64,000 nt of DNA from Nitrospirota bacterium. Its GTDB lineage: Bacteria > Nitrospirota > Thermodesulfovibrionia > Thermodesulfovibrionales > UBA6898. The position numbers and the translations under genes were made by a program. Where the stretch lies: NCBI GenBank assembly GCA_016235245.1, contig JACRLO010000010.1:57851-121850 (forward strand), in the 5' to 3' direction. The notes beneath the pieces are model-generated. The model saw nothing but the letters and a program-made list of their open reading frames with translations, was not told where the DNA came from and searched no databases. This document shows positions 9,113 through 18,209 of this stretch, piece after piece. The number at the start of each line of letters is the position of its first letter. Within the stretch, counting starts at the first letter, position 1.

Positions 9113-9121
9113 AAAAAATCT

Positions 9122-10276
9122 ATGAAACGAATAACGATCCTCGGGTCAACGGGCTCGATCGGCCAGAGCACCCTCGATGTTATCTCCCGAAACCGTTCAG
9201 ACTACAGGGCAGTTGCGCTTGTTGCAGGGCGGAACATCGATCTTCTTGAAGATCAGATAAGCGCTTTCAACCCTGAAGTTGTGGCCGTGGCAGACGAGAA
9301 GATGGCAGAGACGCTTTCGATGCGGGTGAAGGGGACAAAGATCCTTTTCGGCCCTGACGGCATCAACCAGGCTGCTGCTCACGAAACGGCAGACGTCGTG
9401 ATCTCGGCGATTGTCGGTTCTGCCGGGCTTCTGCCGACGCTGACGGCCATACGTGCGGGAAAGGACGTCGGCCTTGCCAACAAGGAGGCCCTTGTCATGG
9501 CGGGAGGCATCGTCATGGCTGAGGCCAGAAAAAATGGGGTCAGGATCATCCCTGTTGACAGCGAACATTCGGCAGTGTTCCAGTGTCTGGAGGGACGGAA
9601 GAAAGAGGACCTCAGGAAGATTGTGCTGACTGCTTCGGGCGGCCCCTTTGTGAACAAGGTAAAGGACGAGCTTGAGGATATGACTGCAACAGACGCACTT
9701 AAGCACCCAAACTGGTCCATGGGCAGGAAGATATCGATCGATTCTGCAACGCTGATGAACAAGGGGCTTGAGGTCATCGAGGCCTGCTGGCTTTTTGATA
9801 TTTCCCCTGATCTTGTTGATGTGCTGATCCATCCCCAGAGCATTGTGCATTCGATGGTAGAGTTCCGGGACCGGACCTTTCTTGCGCAGCTGTCAATGCC
9901 TGATATGCGTGCGCCGATCGCGTATGCGCTTTCGTGGCCCGACAGGCTTGATCTCCCCATCCAGAGCCTTGAGCTTGACAGGATCGGTCAGCTCACGTTC
10001 AAAAAGCCTGACCACGACAGTTTCCCCTGCCTTACGTATGCCTATGAAGCCATACGGCAGGGAGGGACAGCACCTGCCGTACTCAACGCTGCCAACGAGG
10101 TGGCTGTCCATGCATTTCTCGATAAAGCGATAGGTTTTAATGATATTCCTGCTGTCATCAGGAAAACGGTTATGGCGCATAAACGCATTGCGCAGCCGTC
10201 TCTTGATGAGGTGATCGCGGCAGACAGATGGGCGCGGCTGAAAGCCGGGTCCCTTATGAAGGAGATACAGCAATGA
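9122..10276 (+). CDS. dxr: 1-deoxy-D-xylulose 5-phosphate reductoisomerase
   Basis: Commits carbon to the MEP isoprenoid pathway by converting DXP to MEP with NADPH. From ATG 9122 the 384 residues begin MKRITILGSTGSIGQSTLDV (NADPH loop), and include LANKEALVMAGGIV, PVDSEHSAVFQCL with the metal-binding Asp/Glu, LTASGGPF, KHPNWSMGRKISIDSATLMN and VLIHPQSIVHSMVEF. A longer reading from 8975 exists but adds residues unlike the family. Stop overlaps the rseP start (ATGA). Confidence 0.97.
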   Translation: MKRITILGSTGSIGQSTLDVISRNRSDYRAVALVAGRNIDLLEDQISAFNPEVVAVADEKMAETLSMRVKGTKILFGPDGINQAAAHETADVVISAIVGSAGLLPTLTAIRAGKDVGLANKEALVMAGGIVMAEARKNGVRIIPVDSEHSAVFQCLEGRKKEDLRKIVLTASGGPFVNKVKDELEDMTATDALKHPNWSMGRKISIDSATLMNKGLEVIEACWLFDISPDLVDVLIHPQSIVHSMVEFRDRTFLAQLSMPDMRAPIAYALSWPDRLDLPIQSLELDRIGQLTFKKPDHDSFPCLTYAYEAIRQGGTAPAVLNAANEVAVHAFLDKAIGFNDIPAVIRKTVMAHKRIAQPSLDEVIAADRWARLKAGSLMKEIQQ

Positions 10277-11352
10277 TGTTCGTTTACGCGGTGGTACTGT
10301 TGGGCATCCTCATCTTTGTGCATGAGTTGGGCCATTTTATCTTTGCGAAGTCCCTGGGCATAAAGGTGCTTAAATTCTCATTGGGCTTTGGACCGAAACT
10401 GATCGGCAGGAAATATGGCGAGACAGAATATCTGCTCTCTGCATTTCCCCTTGGCGGGTATGTGAAGATGTTGGGCCAGTCCGATACGCCTGACGAGGAA
10501 GAAGTGATTTCCGAGGAAGAAAAACATAGGGCTTACAATTTTCAGCCGATCTGGAAACGGTTCTGCGTGGTCTTTTCCGGGCCTTTTTTCAACCTCTGCT
10601 TTGCCGTGCTCATCTTCTTCCTGGTCTTCATGAACGGTGTGCCGTATATGCTTGCCGAAGTGGGCACGATCACCCCGGATTCTCCCGCAGCCAAACAGGG
10701 GCTCACGAAAGGGGACAGGATTATTGAGGTCGATGGCCGGCGGATCCTCAGGTGGGACGAAATGACCGAAATCATCCATAAGCAGCCGGGCAAAGAGATG
10801 GCGGTAACGATCGACAGAAACGGCAGTATCATCACCGTGACGGTGAAGCCGGAGAAAAAGATGGTCAAAAACCTCTTTGGCGAGGATAAAGAGGTTGGCC
10901 TGATCGGCATAACGCCTTCAGGGAAAACCGAGATGAAGAATGAGGGTGTTGTCGGGGCCTTTTCGCTGGCTTTTTCCCGCACCTGGGATATTTCAGTTTT
11001 GACGCTCCTTTCGATGGTGAAACTGATTCAGAGGATCATCCCTGCCGATACCATCGGCGGCCCGATCATGATATTTCAGATGGCAGGCCAGCAGGCCAGC
11101 CAGGGCGCCATGAGTTTCTTCACCTTCATGGCAGTGATCAGCATCAATCTCGGTGTGCTTAACCTGCTGCCGATCCCTGTGCTTGACGGCGGTCATATCC
11201 TTTTTATGGGCATCGAGGCGATCAGAAGAAAGCCGCTCAGCGATAAGGTGATCATCATAGCCCAGAAGGTCGGACTGGTATTGCTGCTGAGCCTCATGGC
11301 CTTTGCCTTTTACAATGACATCGTTCGTATTATTACGGGGAAAACGTTCTGA
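10273..11352 (+). CDS. rseP: Site-2 protease RseP (M50 zinc metalloprotease)
   Basis: Intramembrane protease that cleaves anti-sigma factors and signal-peptide remnants. The first membrane helix carries the zinc motif HELGH (FVHELGHFIFAK, about residue 20); a PDZ domain with TPDSPAAKQGLTKGDRI occupies about residues 105-180; the late helix has LLPIPVLDGGHILF, whose Asp is the third zinc ligand. ATG 10273 overlaps the dxr stop by 4 bp; 359 residues, slightly short of E. coli RseP because only one PDZ domain is visible. Confidence 0.96.
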   Translation: MMFVYAVVLLGILIFVHELGHFIFAKSLGIKVLKFSLGFGPKLIGRKYGETEYLLSAFPLGGYVKMLGQSDTPDEEEVISEEEKHRAYNFQPIWKRFCVVFSGPFFNLCFAVLIFFLVFMNGVPYMLAEVGTITPDSPAAKQGLTKGDRIIEVDGRRILRWDEMTEIIHKQPGKEMAVTIDRNGSIITVTVKPEKKMVKNLFGEDKEVGLIGITPSGKTEMKNEGVVGAFSLAFSRTWDISVLTLLSMVKLIQRIIPADTIGGPIMIFQMAGQQASQGAMSFFTFMAVISINLGVLNLLPIPVLDGGHILFMGIEAIRRKPLSDKVIIIAQKVGLVLLLSLMAFAFYNDIVRIITGKTF

Positions 11353-11354
11353 GC

Positions 11355-11762
11355 ATGACCCATATTCTCAAGATCAGGATCTATTACGAGGACACCGACT
11401 GCGGTAATGTCGTCTATTATGCGAACTACCTGAAATATTGTGAACGTGCCAGGACAGAGTTTCTTGAGTCAAAAGGCATAGGCATGAAACAGCTTATTGA
11501 AGACGGCATATTTTTTGTCGTGGCCGAGGCTTCCCTAAAATACCTGTCACCCGGCAGATATGGCGACATCCTTGCCATAGAAACGACGATTGACCGGGTA
11601 GGGCCTGCTTCCATCAGTTTTAACCATGAGATAAGGCGTGACGCAACAGGACAGCGGCTGGTCCAGGCAGCCGTGAAACTCGGCTGTGTGAACCGGGACA
11701 TGAAGCCTTTGCGGCTGCGGCAGGATATCATGAACGCCGCAGCGGAGGAAGGACAGGCATGA
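11355..11762 (+). CDS. ybgC: YbgC/YbaW-family acyl-CoA thioesterase
   Basis: Hot-dog fold thioesterase, cytoplasmic. The 135 residues include the 4-hydroxybenzoyl-CoA thioesterase signature YYEDTDCGNVVYYANYLKYCERART with the catalytic Asp, followed by SLKYLSPGRYGDIL. It begins 2 bp after rseP and overlaps the next gene by 4 bp, within a compact operon. Role (acyl-CoA or acyl-ACP clearance linked to phospholipid synthesis) is inferred from the family. Confidence 0.9.
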   Translation: MTHILKIRIYYEDTDCGNVVYYANYLKYCERARTEFLESKGIGMKQLIEDGIFFVVAEASLKYLSPGRYGDILAIETTIDRVGPASISFNHEIRRDATGQRLVQAAVKLGCVNRDMKPLRLRQDIMNAAAEEGQA

Positions 11763-12205
11763 TCAGGCCTTCTTCGTTGATCAAGCAGACATCTGCAGGA
11801 GGCGTTATCTTCAGGAAGGCGGAAGGCGGCGTAGAGGTGGCCCTTGTCTCTGTCAAGGGGGGCAAGGCATGGTGTCTTCCAAAGGGTATTGTCGACAAGG
11901 GGGAGACGCCTGAGATGACTGCGGTCAGGGAGGTCAGGGAAGAGACGGGATTGACCGGCAGGATTGTTGATAAACTTGGCGACATCAACTACTGGTATTT
12001 CATTAGGGGCGAGAATGCGAAATGCAGGAAGACGGTCTCCTTTTATCTCATGGAGTATGTGGGGGGAGAAACATCGGACCATGATGATGAAGTGGACAGC
12101 GCCGAGTGGCTCTCGTTTGGCAGCGCCTTTAAGCATATAACGTACAGGGGCGACAGGTCGATCCTGGAGAAGGCGTTTGCGGCGCTGAAGGAACTGCATA
12201 CCTGA
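11759..12205 (+). CDS. NUDIX hydrolase
   Basis: Hydrolyses a nucleoside diphosphate linked to another group. The 148 residues have a complete Nudix box, GIVDKGETPEMTAVREVREETGL (given here as positions 39-61 of the protein: Gly39, the REVREE core and Gly60), after SAGGVIFRKAEGG. This resembles the MutT/diadenosine-type enzymes in which the box follows KGxxxKGE. Start ATG overlaps ybgC by 4 bp. Substrate cannot be stated. Confidence 0.9.
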   Translation: MIRPSSLIKQTSAGGVIFRKAEGGVEVALVSVKGGKAWCLPKGIVDKGETPEMTAVREVREETGLTGRIVDKLGDINYWYFIRGENAKCRKTVSFYLMEYVGGETSDHDDEVDSAEWLSFGSAFKHITYRGDRSILEKAFAALKELHT

Positions 12206-12206
12206 T

Positions 12207-12665
12207 ATGAAAAAAATACAGAGCAGGCAGGCCATCAGAAAGATATGCGACAGGCTCAGGAAAGACGGCAAAAAAATTGTCTTTACGAACGGCTGTTTTG
12301 ATATCCTGCATGCCGGTCATGTGCGCTATCTGAGTCAGGCAAGGAAGTTGGGGGATGTTCTGGTCATCGGACTTAATTCTGATGCGTCTGTTTCCGGCAT
12401 CAAGCCGGGACGGCCGATCAATACGGAAAAAAATAGGGCAGCGGTTCTCTCGGCTCTTGCTTCTGTCGATTATGTGGTGATCTTTTCTGAGAAGACCCCC
12501 TACAATCTTATCAAGTCAGTGAGGCCTGAGGTGCTTGTGAAAGGCGGAGACTGGAGGCGTGAGGAGATCGTCGGCTCGGACATTGCAAAAGAGACCCTCA
12601 GCCTTCCTTTTGTCAAAGGGCTTTCAACCACCCGGATCATCGAAAAGATTCTCAGATCAGCGTAG
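12207..12665 (+). CDS. rfaE2: D-glycero-beta-D-manno-heptose 1-phosphate adenylyltransferase
   Basis: Transfers AMP to heptose 1-phosphate in ADP-heptose synthesis for lipopolysaccharide core. The 152 residues are the stand-alone adenylyltransferase half of HldE: KIVFTNGCFDILHAGHVRYL with the HxGH nucleotidyl-transfer motif, VIGLNSDASVSGIKPGRPIN, and the late ...STTRIIEKI corresponding to the ISxxSTTxIIxKI family motif. The kinase half is not in this window. It starts 1 bp after the NUDIX stop. Confidence 0.95.
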   Translation: MKKIQSRQAIRKICDRLRKDGKKIVFTNGCFDILHAGHVRYLSQARKLGDVLVIGLNSDASVSGIKPGRPINTEKNRAAVLSALASVDYVVIFSEKTPYNLIKSVRPEVLVKGGDWRREEIVGSDIAKETLSLPFVKGLSTTRIIEKILRSA

Positions 12666-12670
12666 CACCC

Positions 12671-15600
12671 TTGAACCTCCATTCATTTCTGAAAAAACGA
12701 TTCCTTCCCCACTTTGAGGACTGTGACCGCATCTATAATCTCACCGGTTCATCCGCGGCAGTTTTTCTTGCCCTTGCTCCCGGCCCCTTTGTTGCCATCG
12801 AAAAGGACAGCCAGAGCGCAGAGGTGCTGAAGAAGGATATTGATTTCTATTCGAAGCTTTGTCTGCCCAGGCAGGTCCTCTGTATGCCGGAGGCCGAAGG
12901 GCCTGAACTGGCAGGTGAACGTGCAGGGATCATACTTAATATGGGGACTGAGGATTCCCTTGTCACGTCGTTTCAGAACCTGCATGCAGGGTTCTGGGAC
13001 AGGGAGCTGCTGGATGAGCAGCTGCTCCGGGTGAGGCTCAAGGCACAGCAGGAGCGGTCGGCAGTTGAAGGGGCCCTCCTGGACCTTGGCTACCGGGCTG
13101 TTTCGATGGTAATGGAAAAGGGACAGTACAGCCAGAGGGGATGGATCATTGACGTATTCCCTTCCACGTCGGAATATCCGGTTCGCATTGAGTTCTTTGG
13201 CGATGAGATAGAACAACTGAGAATGTTCGACGTTGACAGCCAGAAGTCAGTAAAAGACGTTGATGACATCACCATCTTCCCTGCGCAGGAGCCTGAACTG
13301 AGCTGGGGACTTAAAGATATTGCGGGTGACCGGCGCTGGTACTGCCTTTTCACGCCAGATGAGAAAGAGCTGCTGCCCCCGCAGACAACCTTTCTGTCAC
13401 GCTATTCCTTTGAATCCGGGAGCCTGCCTGACGAGACGTCTGATGAGGGACTGTCTGCAATGCGCCAGACCGACGCCGGACTCTTTTCGGTGAGCGGTCT
13501 GGGTATTCTGCCCCAGGAGAGGAAAAGTCTTGAGGCATTGCCAGAGACCATAGCCAGGATCGCGGAGCAGCAGAGAGTGATGATCTTCCTGCCGTCTGCG
13601 GGTCAGGCAGAGAGGCTGCGTGATCTTTTCAAGGAACAGGAGATCGAACTGCCGCGAGTTTCGATGCAGGACCTGCCTGCTTTTGAGGGCGGACTTTCGG
13701 TGACTGAAGGGAAGCTCTCTTGCGGCCTTCATATGGAGGGGCTGCTTATTCTGACCGAACGGGAGATCTTTGGTGAGCGCCGCGCGTACCGCCAGCAGAA
13801 GCGGTCAAAGGTCGCAAACCTTCTCGCCTCCCTCGACGATATTGTCCCGGGAGATTTCGTTGTGCATCGTGACCACGGGGTCGGCAAATTCTCGGGCATT
13901 GTCAGAAGGCAGAGCGGTTCAACAGAGCTTGAGCTGATGCAGCTTGAATATCAGGACGGCAGACTCTATATACCCATCCAGAATATCGAGGCACTCTCGA
14001 AATACCGCTCTGAAGAGGGTGTTGTGCCGAACATGGACAAGCTTGGCGGCAAAACCTGGGAAAAGAAAAAGGAGCGGGCGCGAAAAAAGGTCCATGAGCT
14101 GGCCGAAAAACTGGTTGCCCTGTATGCAGGCAGGAAGGTTGCCCGTGGCTTTACCTTTACCTCGGACACTGAGCTGCACCGGGAGTTTGACGGCTTCTTC
14201 CCGTATGAAGAGACGCCTGACCAGCTGACCGCCATTGCAGACATCAAGCGCGATATGGAGTCGGAGAAACCGATGGACAGGCTCCTGTGCGGCGATGTGG
14301 GATATGGCAAGACCGAAGTGGCAATGCGCGCTGCCTTCAAGGCGGTATATGATAACCGTCAGGTGGCAGTGCTGGTGCCGACGACGATCCTTGCAGAGCA
14401 GCACTACCGCAATTTCCGTGAGCGGTTCTCGGGCTTTCCGGTCAGGATCGACCATGTCAGCCGGTTCAGGTCGCGCAAGGAGATCAATGACACCCTGAAG
14501 GCGCTCTCTGCCGGCGAGGTGGATATCGTGATCGGCACGCATGCACTCCTTTCAAAAAAACTCGAATTCAGCTCCCTCGGCCTCCTGATCGTTGACGAGG
14601 AGCACAAGTTCGGCGTAAGTCAGAAGGAGAGGATCAAGGAGCTTGCGCGCAGTGTCGATGTGCTGAACATGACTGCAACTCCTATTCCGCGCACCCTTCA
14701 TATGGCGCTCTCCGGCATCCGGGAGATCAGTGTTATCGAAACACCTCCTGAGGAGCGGCTTGCGGTCAGGACGACCGTGACCGTATTCAATGAGAGCCTG
14801 ATCAAGGACGCCATAAGCAGGGAACTTGAACGAAACGGACAGGTCTTTTTCGTGCATAACCGGATCAGCGATATCTACAAGATCGGCCAGCGCATTCAGA
14901 TGCTTGTGCCTGAGGCCCGGCTTGCCATAGCCCATGGCCAGATGCCGGACCGGGAGCTTGAAGATATTATGCACCGGTTCTTCGAGATGGACGTCAATAT
15001 CCTGCTATCAACTTCCATTATCGGGTCCGGGCTGGATATCCCGAGGGCCAATACGATCATTATCAACAGGGCTGACAAGATGGGGCTGGCCGACCTGTAT
15101 CAGCTCAGGGGACGAGTGGGCAGAGGCAATCTGAGGGGATACGCCTTCTGTATTATTCCGGGAGAATCGCTGATGAGCGATGAGGCCAAGAAGCGGCTTC
15201 AGGCCCTGCAGGAGATGAGCTACCTCGGCGCAGGCTTCAGGCTTGCCATGAAAGACCTTGAGATCCGGGGAGCAGGGAATATCTTCGGTCCCGAGCAGTC
15301 AGGCCACATCCATGAAATCGGGTTTGACCTGTATATCGAGATGCTTGAAAAGGCCGTTGCCGAACTGAGGGGTGAAGATATCAGGGAAGAGATTGAGCCG
15401 GTCATTGACCTCAATATCTCTGCGTACATCCCCGAGACCTATGTCGAGGATGTGATGATCAGGATGGGTCTGTACCGCCGCATTTCATCGCTGAAGACAG
15501 AAAAGAATGTCGATGAGCTGGGCGAAGAGCTGAGGGACAGGTTCGGCAAGCTGCCATTGGAAGTATCTCATCTGCTTGCGGTTATGAGGCTCAAACTTGT

Positions 15601-15841
15601 TGCCCGGGAGCTTATGACCCTGAAGATACAGACCGTTCAGGAACGGGTGAGAGTGTTATTTTCTCCAGACACACCTGTGCAGCCTGAGATGGTCTTTAAC
15701 CTGCACGGACAATGGCAGGGCCGCATGAAATTTCTTCCTGACGGGTTTGAGATCGACATGAAGAAGCGGGATACGGACACCATGCTCACCGAGATCTATC
15801 AGGCTGCTGACACGCTCAGGCAGGGTTTGACGGTCTTATGA
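12671..15841 (+). CDS. mfd: Transcription-repair coupling factor Mfd
   Basis: ATP-dependent DNA translocase that removes stalled RNA polymerase and recruits UvrA. Domain order is visible: a UvrB-homology region (GWIIDVFPSTSEYPVRIEFFGDEI, about residues 157-180), the RNA polymerase interaction domain (PGDFVVHRDHGVGKFSGI), the RecG-like helicase with Walker A GDVGYGKTEVAMRAAFKA and DEEHKFGV box, TATPIPRTLHMAL, and the C-terminal autoinhibitory domain. At 1056 residues it is somewhat shorter than E. coli Mfd (1148). TTG 12671 is the first start after rfaE2; no ribosome site is clear, so the exact N-terminus is uncertain. Confidence 0.95.
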   Translation: MNLHSFLKKRFLPHFEDCDRIYNLTGSSAAVFLALAPGPFVAIEKDSQSAEVLKKDIDFYSKLCLPRQVLCMPEAEGPELAGERAGIILNMGTEDSLVTSFQNLHAGFWDRELLDEQLLRVRLKAQQERSAVEGALLDLGYRAVSMVMEKGQYSQRGWIIDVFPSTSEYPVRIEFFGDEIEQLRMFDVDSQKSVKDVDDITIFPAQEPELSWGLKDIAGDRRWYCLFTPDEKELLPPQTTFLSRYSFESGSLPDETSDEGLSAMRQTDAGLFSVSGLGILPQERKSLEALPETIARIAEQQRVMIFLPSAGQAERLRDLFKEQEIELPRVSMQDLPAFEGGLSVTEGKLSCGLHMEGLLILTEREIFGERRAYRQQKRSKVANLLASLDDIVPGDFVVHRDHGVGKFSGIVRRQSGSTELELMQLEYQDGRLYIPIQNIEALSKYRSEEGVVPNMDKLGGKTWEKKKERARKKVHELAEKLVALYAGRKVARGFTFTSDTELHREFDGFFPYEETPDQLTAIADIKRDMESEKPMDRLLCGDVGYGKTEVAMRAAFKAVYDNRQVAVLVPTTILAEQHYRNFRERFSGFPVRIDHVSRFRSRKEINDTLKALSAGEVDIVIGTHALLSKKLEFSSLGLLIVDEEHKFGVSQKERIKELARSVDVLNMTATPIPRTLHMALSGIREISVIETPPEERLAVRTTVTVFNESLIKDAISRELERNGQVFFVHNRISDIYKIGQRIQMLVPEARLAIAHGQMPDRELEDIMHRFFEMDVNILLSTSIIGSGLDIPRANTIIINRADKMGLADLYQLRGRVGRGNLRGYAFCIIPGESLMSDEAKKRLQALQEMSYLGAGFRLAMKDLEIRGAGNIFGPEQSGHIHEIGFDLYIEMLEKAVAELRGEDIREEIEPVIDLNISAYIPETYVEDVMIRMGLYRRISSLKTEKNVDELGEELRDRFGKLPLEVSHLLAVMRLKLVARELMTLKIQTVQERVRVLFSPDTPVQPEMVFNLHGQWQGRMKFLPDGFEIDMKKRDTDTMLTEIYQAADTLRQGLTVL

Positions 15842-15951
15842 AGCTTTTGTGTCCTCTCTGAACCTCGCCTGTTCCGATACAGATCAGAGGCTGATAGCCG
15901 GCATGCGAAATGTTTTCAATGCCGACGACTCCGGAGAGCCCGAGGCGCGCC

Positions 15952-16332
15952 CTATGGTCCGCTGCCGGGATTTTTGTCCAGATATTTACAGAGGACTTCG
16001 GCAGTGAAGGGTTTTATGACAAGGCCCTGTACCAGTTTTTCTTTTATGATCGCGATAATTTCTTCCTTGTTTTCAATAGGCGGTACAATAAGTATGGTCT
16101 TCAGTCCGGGTTTTTTATCTTTTATTCCCTCGAGGTAGGCTGTAATCGAATCATGGGACAGGGTTGAATCAAGAATCAGCAGGTCCCAGGCATCAGGGCT
16201 GTATTCGTTTTCAAAATTCACGGTCGAACGGAACGTCGTAATTTTATAGTCCTTATTGAAGTCTTTTAATATCCATTTTATAGACTGCATGACATCGTCC
16301 TGAACACAGATGCAAACCGTTGGGTCAGACAT
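15952..16332 (-). CDS. Stand-alone receiver-like domain protein
   Basis: A 126-residue protein with the alternating fold of a CheY-like receiver: DLLILDSTLSHDSI provides the phosphoacceptor Asp (about residue 54) and GLVIKPFTAEVL the Lys-Pro. The N-terminal acidic pair is offset (CVQDDVMQ) and the usual Thr/Ser switch is replaced within TILIVPP, so phosphorylation may be weak or absent. Lies just downstream of the bacteriohemerythrin gene (15 bp), suggesting a common transcript and an oxygen- or redox-related signalling context, which is inference. Confidence 0.7.
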   Translation of the reverse strand: MSDPTVCICVQDDVMQSIKWILKDFNKDYKITTFRSTVNFENEYSPDAWDLLILDSTLSHDSITAYLEGIKDKKPGLKTILIVPPIENKEEIIAIIKEKLVQGLVIKPFTAEVLCKYLDKNPGSGP

Positions 16333-16347
16333 AAGTCACACCCGTAT

Positions 16348-16767
16348 TCATGTCGGAATTCCCTGTCTTTGAACAAAAGGCTGAAATTTCTTGTCAGTGA
16401 CCATGATATGATTTTTCAGCCAGTTCACCAGGAATTCGAGCACCTCTGGCCCTACATTTTTATTGTTTTTGTTCAGGTCTTCCAATAGATCCAATGTTTT
16501 TGACGTAAGATTAAGATGCTCAGTTCTGTGCTGGGCATATTCAGGATAATTATATTTTTCCATGAAGGCCTCTTCGGCAAAAAAGTGATAGACCGTATAA
16601 TTTACTAACTCAGTAAGGACCTCGCCAGTGACTTCTCTGCCCTCTCCTGCCTTCAAAGATGCATGAAGTTTGTTAATGAGCGCAATAATTCGTTTATGAT
16701 GAGTATCGAACTCTTCAATCCCCACGGTCATATCTGTTTGCCACTCAATCATGTTTGCGCTATCCAT
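16348..16767 (-). CDS. Bacteriohemerythrin
   Basis: Di-iron oxygen-binding protein. All ligand positions are present in the 139 residues: His in FDTHHKRI, HFFAEEAFM with His and Glu, YPEYAQHRTEH with two His, and the C-terminal WLKNHIMVTDKKF with His and Asp. It would bind or sense oxygen in the cytoplasm. The neighbours are a receiver-like protein downstream and an HD-GYP regulator further downstream of its start, pointing to signalling rather than bulk oxygen transport. Confidence 0.93.
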   Translation of the reverse strand: MDSANMIEWQTDMTVGIEEFDTHHKRIIALINKLHASLKAGEGREVTGEVLTELVNYTVYHFFAEEAFMEKYNYPEYAQHRTEHLNLTSKTLDLLEDLNKNNKNVGPEVLEFLVNWLKNHIMVTDKKFQPFVQRQGIPT

Positions 16768-16860
16768 AAACTGGTCGTTGTACCTGCCTAGAGTATAGCG
16801 CTGCGCCGGGGTGCTGTCAATAAAAGAGCTGCGTCAATGGCAGGCAATCAGGAGCAGATA

Positions 16861-17931
16861 TCAATACTGATTTGCCAGGAATATTTCATTAAATTGCGGC
16901 GCTATTTCGACGAATACGGCAAGCACTTCAGGATCGAATTGGTCGGGAACGGTCCTTCCGTCGCCTTGTATGATGATGCTGCACGTCTCCTCATGGCTTA
17001 AAGCAGGCTTATAGGGCCGCGCATTTCTGAGTGCGTCATAATGGTCGGCCAGCATGACTATTCTCGCCTCTATCGGTATTTCCGTATTTTTTAATCCGCT
17101 TGGATATCCCAGGCCATTCCATTGTTCATGATGACCCAACGCGATGGAACTTGCCATCTGAATCGTGGGATGAGATGAGTCGGAGAGTATTTCATGTCCC
17201 ATGACCGTATGTTCTTTTATGATGTCGTGCTCTTCTTTCGTGAGCGCCCCTTTTTTTAAGAGTACCTTGTCGGGTATGCCGATCTTTCCAATGTCATGCA
17301 ACGAACTGGCAACGGCGATGGTTTCGACAAAATCCTTATACATATGCATGGCCTCGGCAAGACGCCTCGAGTATTGACCGATTCTTGCGATATGAGCACC
17401 GGTATAATTGTCCCTGGATTCCGCAACAGCTGAGAGGCGTTGTATCAGTTCCAGACTCAGTTTCGTGGCCATCATGGCGGTATCTTCCAGTTCCCGGGTC
17501 TTGCGTAAAACGGTATCTTCCAGGTCGATCATGTAATTCTTTTCAGTCTCAAGCAGCCGTCGGCGTTCCAGCCCCCTGTTAAGGGCGCTGATCAGGTATT
17601 CGCGGTTGAGCGGCTTGGTCAGAAAACTCAGCGCACCCTTATTGATAGCTTCTATTGCGAGATCAAGATCAGCATTGCCGGTCATGAGGATGACCGGTAT
17701 TTCGGCATTCAGCCTGCGAATATCATGGAGCAGTTCAAGTCCCGAGACGTCAGGCATCTTGATATCGGTCAACACCACAGCGATTGGTTCCTGCCGAAGG
17801 CAAGACAGAGCTTCCGCTGCATTTTCGCAGACAAGAGCGGCAAATCCATGTTTTTTGAGCAGCGCCGAAAGATAGGCGAGAATATTGGGGTCGTCATCGA
17901 CGACAAGAATATATTCCTGAGCTAAGGTCAT
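16861..17931 (-). CDS. Response regulator with HD-GYP phosphodiesterase output
   Basis: Predicted to hydrolyse cyclic di-GMP under control of phosphorylation. Residues 1-120 are a full receiver (VVDDDPN acidic pair, phospho-Asp in [13 protein letters not shown], Thr in ILMTGN, Lys in FLTKPLN). After a coiled-coil linker, the HD-GYP domain (about 155-350) has [13 protein letters not shown], the [15 protein letters not shown] signature and [14 protein letters not shown]. Complete motifs suggest an active enzyme. It opposes the diguanylate cyclase at 24.7 kb in function. Confidence 0.94.
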   Translation of the reverse strand: MTLAQEYILVVDDDPNILAYLSALLKKHGFAALVCENAAEALSCLRQEPIAVVLTDIKMPDVSGLELLHDIRRLNAEIPVILMTGNADLDLAIEAINKGALSFLTKPLNREYLISALNRGLERRRLLETEKNYMIDLEDTVLRKTRELEDTAMMATKLSLELIQRLSAVAESRDNYTGAHIARIGQYSRRLAEAMHMYKDFVETIAVASSLHDIGKIGIPDKVLLKKGALTKEEHDIIKEHTVMGHEILSDSSHPTIQMASSIALGHHEQWNGLGYPSGLKNTEIPIEARIVMLADHYDALRNARPYKPALSHEETCSIIIQGDGRTVPDQFDPEVLAVFVEIAPQFNEIFLANQY

Positions 17932-18052
17932 GGATCGGTCTTCCGGTGTTATTGGTGTCTCTGATTATATGTTGCTATTCGTGAAGTTTTTTTGGCACTA
18001 TGTACTTTTATCAGACCTGCGTTGGTGATGTCAAGCACCCTACGGAGGCAGT

Positions 18053-18079
18053 ACATTGCCGGGCCTGCCGCGGCAATGT
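18053..18079. repeat. Hairpin in the spacer before the chemoreceptor gene
   Basis: Perfect 9-bp inverted repeat, ACATTGCCG and CGGCAATGT, with a 9-nt loop, in the 278-bp divergent spacer (17932-18209) between the HD-GYP gene and the chemoreceptor. No U-run follows, so it is not a classical terminator; it could be an operator. Nothing else in the spacer is recognisable; no known riboswitch fold was found. Confidence 0.4.
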
Positions 18080-18209
18080 GACGTAGCGTGCTGCAGATTG
18101 CTGTATGGTCCGTACATTGAGCCGGCGGAGTCCAGAGCTTCGGGGGTTCCCCCTGGCAGGATTTCAGAAATTAAAGTTTTTTTAAAAGAAACCGAAAAGA
18201 ATACACATT

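Larger units (their letters stand above)
8653..9121. other. Intergenic stretch of 469 bp between higB and dxr
   Basis: Holds the higBA promoter at its left end, an ORF6N-domain gene remnant in the middle (8857-9048) and the dxr promoter at its right end. I see no intact gene, RNA gene or obvious insertion-sequence terminal repeats in the rest. Confidence 0.6.

Noticed and set aside
17932-18209. Cyclic di-GMP (GEMM) riboswitch upstream of the chemoreceptor gene
   Set aside because: The conserved core strings and tetraloop-receptor arrangement are not present; only a simple 9-bp hairpin is seen.
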